Origin: Alphaproteobacteria bacterium
Lineage (GTDB): Bacteria; Pseudomonadota; Alphaproteobacteria; Puniceispirillales; Puniceispirillaceae
Direction: 5' to 3'
Assembly: GCA_009936885.1 (NCBI GenBank)
Contig: JAACDT010000110.1
Coordinates: 1-8,837 of the forward strand
Length of the DNA: 8,837 nucleotides
Shown: positions 1 through 5,727 of the stretch, piece after piece
Numbering within the stretch: position 1 is the stretch's first letter
Layout of the letters: each line of letters opens with the position of its first letter
Notes under the pieces: generated by a model
Told to the model about the DNA's origin: nothing
The model's database searches: none
What the model saw: only the letters and a program-made list of their open reading frames with translations
Program-made: the position numbers and the translations under genes

Positions 1-134
1 AGGCCTGTTCTACCGCCGCCATAAATTATTTTATGACCTCTGGCGCCTATCATTTGTCCTAATCGATAAGCTTCACTTGAAAATTGGGGTGATCTGCCCT
101 TGGCAGCACCCGCAAATGCACATATTGTTTTCAT
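1..134 (-). CDS. LOG-family protein (TIGR00730-type Rossmann fold), N-terminal part
   Basis: Read on the minus strand from ATG at 134-132, an open frame of 44 codons runs off the left edge. It starts MKTICAFAGAAKG and reaches IIYGGGRTGL at residues 36-45. That matches the start of LOG / 'lysine decarboxylase-like' Rossmann proteins, in which a beta strand and glycine loop (usually CxxCGSSxG) precede an aromatic residue, LG and a YGGGxxGLMG loop. Characterised members cleave cytokinin riboside 5'-monophosphates or AMP to free base and ribose 5-phosphate in the cytoplasm. The diagnostic PGGxGTxxE motif lies outside the window. Oddity: the first loop reads AGAAKG instead of the common GSSxG, so the usual small hydroxyl residues are alanines. 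No strong Shine-Dalgarno sequence is visible. The gene diverges from the LysM gene, an arrangement that from memory recurs in alphaproteobacteria. Family assignment is fairly sure; activity is not. Confidence 0.8.
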   Translation of the reverse strand, partial: MKTICAFAGAAKGRSPQFSSEAYRLGQMIGARGHKIIYGGGRTG

Positions 135-156
135 GTATCATCATCAATAAAAAATT

Positions 157-185
157 TTGCCTAAACGCTATTTGTATCTTATCAT
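157..185 (+). promoter_or_regulatory. Candidate sigma-70-type promoter for the LysM gene
   Basis: TTGCCT (157-162, four of six matches to TTGACA) and TATCAT (180-185, five of six to TATAAT) are separated by exactly 17 bases. A start near 192 would leave a leader of about 25 bases before the ATG at 217. This is consensus matching by eye; in AT-rich DNA chance matches are common. Confidence 0.4.
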
Positions 186-204
186 CAATTTGTATTTGTT
201 AGCT

Positions 205-209
205 AGGAG
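205..209 (+). promoter_or_regulatory. Ribosome binding site of the LysM gene, inside a small hairpin
   Basis: AGGAG lies 7 bases before the ATG at 217 and fixes that start. It sits inside an inverted repeat: TTAGCT (199-204), loop AGG, AGCTAA (208-213). The transcript could form a 6-base-pair stem that partly hides the site. Confidence 0.6.
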
Positions 210-216
210 CTAATTA

Positions 217-1551
217 ATGAAAAATTCTTTTTTATGGTTTCTTGGTTTGGTTAGTGTTTTATTAGTCGGAACGTTTTTTGCGGTTCCGAGTTACCAGACT
301 GAAAAAAGTGATGAGATTTTGATTGAGTTAAATAGAGAAGAAAAAAACTCAGAAACCTCCAAGCCAGATACCTCAGTGGATTTAGGTGCAGATAGCGACT
401 TAAACAAGTCAGAAAACGCCTTAACAGCAACTACCCAGCAAGAAGAGCAAACCAAATTACAGGTGACAATGGCGCAAGTAAGCCCAGACGGCACCAGCGT
501 GTTTGGCGGTGTAGGGCCAGCAGGGCGAACAGTGCTTTTATTTAACGGGGATATCGTTATTGCAGAAGCAATCATTAATGAAAAAGGGGATTGGGTTGCC
601 ATTCCTGAGACCATGTTTGAGGCTGGCTCTCACTTTATTCAGCTTGCTATTAAACCAAATGCTGATGAAGCCCATAAGCAAGAAACTAACAAACTCTCGC
701 TTACAGTTTTAACAGAACCTGTGAGCCATAACCCGCCTAAGTTGGATAATCCAAAGTTTGATGCAAATGAGGCGTTACCGCTCACAGCTGAACCTAATTC
801 TGGACCCTCTACCCAGCAATCACAAGATGCAGAAATAGCAGATTTAGCCGTAGTAATTGATATAGAAGAGAATAAGCAAGACAAGCCACTTGTGGTGTTT
901 GTACCAAAATCAGACACATCAATCCCTGTAATTGTTCAGACCCCTAATCAGTTTACAGAAAAACAAGCGACAATTAAATCAGGGGATACAAGAATTGTGT
1001 TTAATGATGGAACAGATGAAGAGCGGTTGCGCTCGGTGGCATCTGTTCTTGATACTGCGGATCAAATCTCAAACATCGAAGCAGAACCAGAATTCATTCA
1101 AATTAGAAGCCTATCATGGGAGAATAAGTCAACGTTAAGATTTTCTGGATTTGCTAGCGGTGGGTATTCAATACAAGCTTATTTTGATGAACAATTTATC
1201 ACTTCAATTGAATTAGATAAAGCATCCACAGACAATGAAGCCTATCGGTGGAGTATGGTCGTAGAAGCATTAATGAAACCAAATAGAAAATATCCTTTAA
1301 TAGCTGAATTAATTGATAAAAACGGAATAGTCATTAAGACATCATCTATTAATGTTAGTTTAGAAGCGCTTGCAATTGGAGAAGATGGAAGTGAAATGAT
1401 GGTTATTCATAAAGGGGATGCGTTATGGCGAATAGCGTATAGAGCCTATGGACAAGGTGTTCGCTATGTTGATATATTCAAACGTAACAATGGGCGCATA
1501 AATGACCCCGATCTAATATTTCCCAATCAGATATTTGCAATTCCAGATTAA
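217..1551 (+). CDS. Membrane-anchored protein with Ig-like domains and C-terminal LysM
   Basis: A 444-residue envelope protein. Residues 1-25 form a hydrophobic signal anchor or signal peptide (MKNSFLWFLGLVSVLLVGTF). There is no lipobox cysteine, so it is probably tethered by this helix or secreted. Residues about 26-80 are an acidic, polar linker. Residues about 81-150 look like a bacterial Ig-like beta domain (GPAGRTVLLFNG, then GDWVAIP). A proline- and acid-rich spacer follows. A second, similar beta domain covers about 290-385 (STLRFSGFASGGYSI, then YRWSMVV). Residues about 393-444 are a LysM domain (VIHKGDALWRIAYRAYG, NPN-like FPNQIFAIPD), the usual peptidoglycan-binding module. The inferred role is periplasmic binding to the cell wall. 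No catalytic domain is visible. The start is supported by AGGAG 7 bases upstream. Downstream genes follow on the same strand. Domain boundaries are approximate. Confidence 0.88.
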   Translation: MKNSFLWFLGLVSVLLVGTFFAVPSYQTEKSDEILIELNREEKNSETSKPDTSVDLGADSDLNKSENALTATTQQEEQTKLQVTMAQVSPDGTSVFGGVGPAGRTVLLFNGDIVIAEAIINEKGDWVAIPETMFEAGSHFIQLAIKPNADEAHKQETNKLSLTVLTEPVSHNPPKLDNPKFDANEALPLTAEPNSGPSTQQSQDAEIADLAVVIDIEENKQDKPLVVFVPKSDTSIPVIVQTPNQFTEKQATIKSGDTRIVFNDGTDEERLRSVASVLDTADQISNIEAEPEFIQIRSLSWENKSTLRFSGFASGGYSIQAYFDEQFITSIELDKASTDNEAYRWSMVVEALMKPNRKYPLIAELIDKNGIVIKTSSINVSLEALAIGEDGSEMMVIHKGDALWRIAYRAYGQGVRYVDIFKRNNGRINDPDLIFPNQIFAIPD

Positions 1552-1605
1552 TGCTCCAGATTTAATAATGGTGCTTGTGCGTAGCTGTTTATAGGTCAGA
1601 TTGAA
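1552..1605 (+). other. Short intergenic gap before the decarboxylase homologue
   Basis: Fifty-four bases between the LysM stop and the next ATG. There is no clear terminator hairpin, no convincing promoter, and only a weak AGG (1593-1595 region) as a possible ribosome site. Read-through from the LysM gene is therefore likely. Confidence 0.4.
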
Positions 1606-2271
1606 ATGAATAAAATTAGTGATTATTTCAAGGTGTCACTTGACTCCCAATCTCCTGCAATGCCGGTGCGAATAATTACAGGTCTTGTGGTAAGTGTGCT
1701 TGGGTTTTTGTGGCTTCCTTTTGGCATGCTTGGTCTTTTGATATTATTATGGGTTGTATATGTAACCAAACCGCCAGAGATATCAGCATTATCAGCTGCT
1801 GGACGTACAGATATTTTTGTTCCAATGGATGGTCTTGTCACTTCTATAGAGACAACGTCAGGGAAAAAAATCGTTCGTATTGCGCAACAAATTCATTCTA
1901 ACAAACTTATCTTAATGCCGTGCCATGGCAAAATTGACATTAATATGTTCATAGATGGATTGTTTTTACCTGCAGATATTCTTAATGCCTCTAACTTGAA
2001 TGCAAGACGTGAAATGTCCGTAATACAAGATGATATTCCAGGTGAAGCAAATACGCAGAACGATATATCACTTATTATTTGGGGAAGGCCGTTAGCGCGA
2101 TATCTTGCAAGTCCAATATCTGAGGGAAGAGTGATTGAAGCTGGTATTCCGATAGCTATCTCACTCTTGCATGGTGATTTGGATATTATTGTTCCAAGTA
2201 ATTATGAGATTATGGTAAATTTAGGAGAATTTTGTATCGCTGGAAAAACGGTTCTTGCAAGGCAACTCTAA
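1606..2271 (+). CDS. Phosphatidylserine decarboxylase homologue lacking catalytic Ser and His (probable pseudoenzyme)
   Basis: 221 residues, the size of the short alphaproteobacterial Psd proteins (about 210-235). Active Psd cleaves itself at a Gly-Ser bond to form a pyruvoyl group and converts phosphatidylserine to phosphatidylethanolamine at the inner membrane. The layout matches Psd: a hydrophobic hairpin at about 21-53, PMDGLV at 73-78 (family SPADGxV), a beta segment, NARRE (family NERN) and a C-terminal GEFCIAGKTVLA (family GxxxxAGETVIA). Compared with the remembered rhizobial protein, Asp75 is kept. The relay histidine of the CHVNRAP block falls on Ile110 (KIDINMF), and the FGS cleavage site falls on Leu-His189-Gly190 (LLHGDLD). 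The FFRDPER block is also lost (VTKPPEI). Without the serine no pyruvoyl group can form, so decarboxylation is not expected. The frame is intact with conserved structural positions, which argues against a decaying pseudogene. It lies 22 bases before a phosphatidyltransferase gene. Confidence 0.78.
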   Translation: MNKISDYFKVSLDSQSPAMPVRIITGLVVSVLGFLWLPFGMLGLLILLWVVYVTKPPEISALSAAGRTDIFVPMDGLVTSIETTSGKKIVRIAQQIHSNKLILMPCHGKIDINMFIDGLFLPADILNASNLNARREMSVIQDDIPGEANTQNDISLIIWGRPLARYLASPISEGRVIEAGIPIAISLLHGDLDIIVPSNYEIMVNLGEFCIAGKTVLARQL

Positions 2272-2293
2272 TAAAAATATAGGTTGCATTTAA

Positions 2294-2905
2294 ATGCTTG
2301 ATAAGAAACTACAAAAGCTTACACAGCCGGTGCTATCCTCTCTTGCTTCGATTGCTATTAAAGCTGGTATCTCTGCAGATGTCGCAAGCATTATAGGGTT
2401 TGTTTTTGGTCTTATTGCGGCTTGCCTGATAGGGTTTGGATATTTTTCTCTGGCACTTGTTTTCTTTATTATAAACAGAATTATGGATGGTTTAGACGGT
2501 GCTATCGCAAGAGCTGATAAGCCAACTTATAGAGGTGGTTTTTTAGATATTGTTTTTGATTTCATAATTTATAGCGCAATCCCATTTGCCTTTGCAGTTT
2601 ATGATAAGGGCAATAGTTTTGCTGCGTGTTTTGTTATTTTTAGTTTTGTTGGCACCGGAACCAGTTTTCTGGCTTATGGTATTATGCATGCACAATTATG
2701 TGAAAAAAAGAAGGGTTTATTAACTCAAAAAAGTTTTTACTATCTTGGCGGACTTATCGAAGGAACTGAGACGCTTATATTCATCATCACGATATTGTGT
2801 TTTCCGTCTTTGTTTTCTATCTTTGCATTATCGTTTGGCTGTTTATGCTGGATTTCGACAATTTTTAGAATTCATTTAGGTTGGCGTGACTTTTCCTTGA
2901 AATAA
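2294..2905 (+). CDS. YnjF-like CDP-alcohol phosphatidyltransferase family membrane protein
   Basis: 203 residues, very hydrophobic, with about five or six membrane helices. The CDP-alcohol phosphatidyltransferase signature is intact: Asp65, Asp68-Gly69, Ala72-Arg73, Gly81, Asp85, Asp89 (MDGLDGAIAR, then seven residues, GGFLDIVFD). Enzymes with this motif move a phosphatidyl or related group from a CDP-linked donor to an alcohol, with two divalent metal ions held by the aspartates. The C-terminal half (FVGTGTSFLAYG, KSFYYLGGLIEGTET) resembles E. coli YnjF rather than the PssA or PgsA proteins as I remember them. YnjF has no settled substrate, so I do not assign one. Pairing with a Psd-like gene 22 bases upstream suggests a phospholipid head-group role, but that is inference. 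The ATG has a weak upstream AGGT at about 2281. Family is confident; substrate unknown. Confidence 0.87.
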   Translation: MLDKKLQKLTQPVLSSLASIAIKAGISADVASIIGFVFGLIAACLIGFGYFSLALVFFIINRIMDGLDGAIARADKPTYRGGFLDIVFDFIIYSAIPFAFAVYDKGNSFAACFVIFSFVGTGTSFLAYGIMHAQLCEKKKGLLTQKSFYYLGGLIEGTETLIFIITILCFPSLFSIFALSFGCLCWISTIFRIHLGWRDFSLK

Positions 2906-2962
2906 TTATAATCAAAATCCATATAGAAGAATGATTTGAACTCGATATATCGCATTTACCTT

Positions 2963-2966
2963 GGAG
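2963..2966 (+). promoter_or_regulatory. Ribosome binding site that sets the TTG start of the molybdenum hydroxylase
   Basis: GGAG within TTGGAGAG lies 8 bases before TTG at 2975. The upstream in-frame TTG at 2936 has no comparable site. From 2975 the protein begins MKFGIGQAVKRVED, the usual beginning for this family. Confidence 0.65.
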
Positions 2967-2974
2967 AGAAAAAA

Positions 2975-5287
2975 TTGAAATTCGGCATCGGACAGGCAGT
3001 AAAAAGAGTTGAGGATAAAGTGCTTATTACAGGCACTGGTAATTTTACAGATGATGTGAATGTAGGGGAGGGGATGGCGATACATTTTGTTCGCTCAGCC
3101 CATGCCCATGCAAACGTAAAGCATATTAATTTCGGAGAAGCATCAAAGCTTTCAGGTGTTCAACTAATAGCAACACAAAAAGAATTAGATGATGAGAATA
3201 TCGGTGAAATTGAATGTTTGGATTTGGTAACAAATTCTGATGGGAGTGAAATATCTCCGTCTGCAAGACCACCTATGGCTCGCGGGGTTGTGCGATGTGC
3301 AGGTGATATTGTTGCGATGGTAGTAGCAGAAACCAAAGAGCAAGCACATGATGCAGCAGAGCTGATAGAGATTGAATATGATGCGATGCCTGCAGTTGTT
3401 GATACTAAATCTGCTCTGGCGCCAAATGCGCCACAGCTTTATACTCAATATCCTGGTAATCAGGTGTTCCATTGGCAAGCAGGCAATCATGATGAGACTA
3501 TGCAGCAATTTGAAACAGCATGCATGCCAGATGACTCAATCGTCGAATTATCTGTTATTAATAACAGAATAGCACCAAATGCAATGGAGATGAGGCAGAT
3601 AATAGCAATGCCGCATCCAGATAGAAAAAATGAAGATGAATTGCTTATTTGGTGCGGAACACAGGGAACTGTTAGCCTATCAAGGCAAATTTCTAAGGCA
3701 TTGAATCTCCCGCGAGAAAAAGTGCATTTGCGCTCTGGGAATGTTGGTGGCGGCTTTGGGTACAAGATATTTCTTCATCCAGAACAGTTGTGTGTAAGCT
3801 GGGCAGCTCAGAAATTGCGTAGTACAGTTAGATGGCAACAAGACAGATCAGAGGGTTTTGTAAGTGACCTTCAAGGCCGTGATGTACAGAGCTCTGCTAA
3901 AGCGTTGGTTTCTAATACAGGGAAAATAAAAGCCCTGCAGTTTAAAAACCAAGCAAATCTAGGAAGCTGGCTGTCCAATTTTGGAATATATGTACCTACA
4001 AAATCAACCTGTCGTACACTTACAACCCTATATGACATTGCATTTGTTAGTTTCGAGGTGACAGGAGTTGTAACAAACACCCCAGCTATTGACGCTTACA
4101 GGGGGGCGGGGCGTCCAGAGGCTAATTATATGATGGAGCGCTTGATGGATAAGATAGCGTTTGATCTTAAGCTTGACCGTATTGAAGTTCGTAAGGCGAA
4201 TTTAATTCAGCCAGAGCAAATACCGTATAAGACAGTGTGCAGTGGCACAATTGATTCAGGCGATATGCCCGCTTTGTTCAATGCAGCTCTAAAAAATGCA
4301 GATGTTTCTGGTTTTAAGGAGAGACAAAAAAATAGCCTTGAAAATGGTTTCCTGAGAGGGCTTGGTATTTCACTATATCTTGAATCTTGCGGTAATGGCA
4401 AGGATGGCGGCGTTGATATAAGTTTTGATGAGGAAGGGTGCGTTATTATCAACGCAGCTCAAATGGAAAATGGCCAAGGCCACCAGACAACCTTAACACA
4501 AATTTTCTCAGATAGGCTTGGATATGATGCCGAAAAAATAAAAGTTATCCAAGGTGATTCCAAGCGCTCGCCAGCTGGAAATACAGGCGGCGCTAGAATG
4601 ACCGTCATTCAAGGGTCTGCAACTGCACAAGCAGCGGAACAGATTTTGGAAAGAGCCAAGCCGTTAGCGAGCGATGTTCTGGAATGTGATCCAAGCGAAC
4701 TTGTGTTTGAGGAGGGCATATTCAGACATGCACACTCAAATAAAACAATAGCTATTGAGCATCTAGCTCAAACGCTTTTTGCAGAAGATAAGCCGCATCC
4801 CTTTGACATCAAGCATGTCTATACAACTGATGGCCCTAGTTTTCCATATGGATGCCACATTGTTGAAGTTGAAATTGATAAGGCAACTCTTGTTCCTCAG
4901 ATAAAAAAATACACTGTCACAGATGATCTGGGCGGTGTGATTAATCCTGATACACTTGCTGGTCAGATCCATGGCGGTATTGCCCAAGGGGTTGGACAAG
5001 CTCTTTATGAGAATTTAGTGTATGATGAAACAGGTCAATGCTTGTCTGGCTCACTTATGGATTATACGTTGCCTCGCGCAGATCACTTAACCATGATATC
5101 TCATTACCTAAATAATACTAAATGCAACAATAATTACCTTGGTGTAAAAGGCGTTGGTGAAGCAGGCACAATTGGTGCCCCGTCAGCTGTTGTTTCTGCT
5201 ATGTGTGATGCGTTGTCTGTGGCGCATATTGATATGCCTGTTACGCTCTCAAAAATATGGAAAAATAGAAAAAAGTTAGGCGATTAA
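2975..5287 (+). CDS. Xanthine dehydrogenase/CoxL-family molybdopterin-binding large subunit (form II type)
   Basis: 770 residues from the TTG at 2975. The frame is open back to a TTG at 2936, which would add 13 residues not typical of the family. The N-terminal region (KFGIGQAVKRVEDKVLITG) and the RSAHAHA block are classic for the a/b hammerhead domain of molybdenum hydroxylase large subunits. GGGFGYK at 258-264 lies in the cofactor-binding region. The active-site loop reads AYRGAGR at 374-380, the form II signature; true aerobic CO dehydrogenase has AYxCSFR. GVGEAG carries the catalytic glutamate at about 729. Such enzymes hydroxylate aldehydes, purines or N-heterocycles with water and normally need [2Fe-2S] and FAD subunits to pass on electrons. 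Neither subunit gene is in this window: upstream is the YnjF-like gene and downstream is msrB. The substrate cannot be read from sequence. The stop codon touches the msrB ATG, implying translational coupling. Confidence 0.9.
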   Translation: MKFGIGQAVKRVEDKVLITGTGNFTDDVNVGEGMAIHFVRSAHAHANVKHINFGEASKLSGVQLIATQKELDDENIGEIECLDLVTNSDGSEISPSARPPMARGVVRCAGDIVAMVVAETKEQAHDAAELIEIEYDAMPAVVDTKSALAPNAPQLYTQYPGNQVFHWQAGNHDETMQQFETACMPDDSIVELSVINNRIAPNAMEMRQIIAMPHPDRKNEDELLIWCGTQGTVSLSRQISKALNLPREKVHLRSGNVGGGFGYKIFLHPEQLCVSWAAQKLRSTVRWQQDRSEGFVSDLQGRDVQSSAKALVSNTGKIKALQFKNQANLGSWLSNFGIYVPTKSTCRTLTTLYDIAFVSFEVTGVVTNTPAIDAYRGAGRPEANYMMERLMDKIAFDLKLDRIEVRKANLIQPEQIPYKTVCSGTIDSGDMPALFNAALKNADVSGFKERQKNSLENGFLRGLGISLYLESCGNGKDGGVDISFDEEGCVIINAAQMENGQGHQTTLTQIFSDRLGYDAEKIKVIQGDSKRSPAGNTGGARMTVIQGSATAQAAEQILERAKPLASDVLECDPSELVFEEGIFRHAHSNKTIAIEHLAQTLFAEDKPHPFDIKHVYTTDGPSFPYGCHIVEVEIDKATLVPQIKKYTVTDDLGGVINPDTLAGQIHGGIAQGVGQALYENLVYDETGQCLSGSLMDYTLPRADHLTMISHYLNNTKCNNNYLGVKGVGEAGTIGAPSAVVSAMCDALSVAHIDMPVTLSKIWKNRKKLGD

Positions 5288-5689
5288 ATGAGTGAAAAGA
5301 TTATAAAGTCAGATAAGGAATGGCGTTCAATATTAACGCCTGAAACCTATAATATAACCCGTCAAGAAGGAACAGAATGCGCCTTTACAGGTAAATACTG
5401 GGACCATCACGAAGCGGGTGATTATGTATGTGTATGTTGCGGTGCTCCTTTATTCCACAGTAGCGATAAGTTTGAATCGGGAAGTGGTTGGCCCAGTTTT
5501 ACTCAACCTCATTCTAGTCTTGTTGCGGAAAAAGTGGATAGAAGCTTAATGATGCAGAGAACAGAAGTTCATTGTGATAGATGCGAGTCGCACCTAGGGC
5601 ATGTTTTTCCCGATGGACCACACCCTACTGGACTCAGATATTGTATTAATTCTGCCTCGCTTGATTGTAAGCCCGAAGAGGACGCGTAA
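5288..5689 (+). CDS. msrB: Peptide-methionine (R)-S-oxide reductase MsrB
   Basis: 133 residues, normal for a single-domain MsrB, which reduces methionine-R-sulfoxide in proteins with electrons usually from thioredoxin. Both zinc CxxC pairs are present: Cys48/Cys51 (CVCCGAPLF) and Cys96/Cys99 (HCDRCESHLGHVF). The catalytic cysteine is Cys119 in RYCINSASL. The substrate-pocket segment reads SGSGWPSF, with Ser66 where many MsrBs have a resolving cysteine (SGCGWPSF). Cys31 in GTECAFTGKYW is a likely alternative resolving residue, as I recall for a Xanthomonas MsrB. There is no signal peptide, so it is cytoplasmic. The ATG follows directly after the upstream TAA, with AGG at 5278-5280 as a probable ribosome site inside the upstream gene; the two are surely co-transcribed. 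Confidence 0.95.
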   Translation: MSEKIIKSDKEWRSILTPETYNITRQEGTECAFTGKYWDHHEAGDYVCVCCGAPLFHSSDKFESGSGWPSFTQPHSSLVAEKVDRSLMMQRTEVHCDRCESHLGHVFPDGPHPTGLRYCINSASLDCKPEEDA

Positions 5690-5727
5690 TTAGATTAATC
5701 ACCACCCAAAGTGCAGGCTAATATAAT

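Larger units (their letters stand above)
135..216. promoter_or_regulatory. Divergent intergenic region between the LOG-family and LysM genes
   Basis: These 82 bases must hold the start signals for both divergent genes. They contain a plausible plus-strand promoter, two copies of ATTTGTAT (170-177 and 188-195, 18 bases apart) and two copies of ATCATCAAT (140-148 and 181-189). I could not pick out a convincing minus-strand promoter. The repeats are short and the DNA is AT-rich, so their role is uncertain. Confidence 0.45.

Noticed and set aside
291..917. Minus-strand open frames opposite the LysM gene
   Set aside because: They are serine- and leucine-rich mirror frames of an acidic coding region, have no ribosome site, and overlap a well-supported gene completely.
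1568..1594. Mini-frame ATG...TAG of 8 codons before the Psd-like gene, a possible leader peptide
   Set aside because: It has no ribosome site, no run of one amino acid, and no attenuator-like stem-loops nearby.
1606..2271. Decaying pseudogene of psd
   Set aside because: The frame is full length, with no stop or frameshift, and glycine, proline and beta-strand positions of the family are maintained; loss appears limited to catalytic and substrate blocks.
3185..4999. Several minus-strand frames of 69-107 codons under the molybdenum hydroxylase
   Set aside because: All lie in the shadow of a gene with motifs along its full length; none has a start signal or a recognisable domain.
2975..5287. 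Aerobic carbon monoxide dehydrogenase large subunit (CoxL)
   Set aside because: The active-site loop is AYRGAGR, not the AYxCSFR of form I CO dehydrogenases, and coxM and coxS are not adjacent.
5722..5727. Perfect TATAAT just before the shikimate dehydrogenase-like gene
   Set aside because: It touches the ATG at 5728, so transcription from it would start inside the gene, and no good -35 is seen 17 bases upstream.
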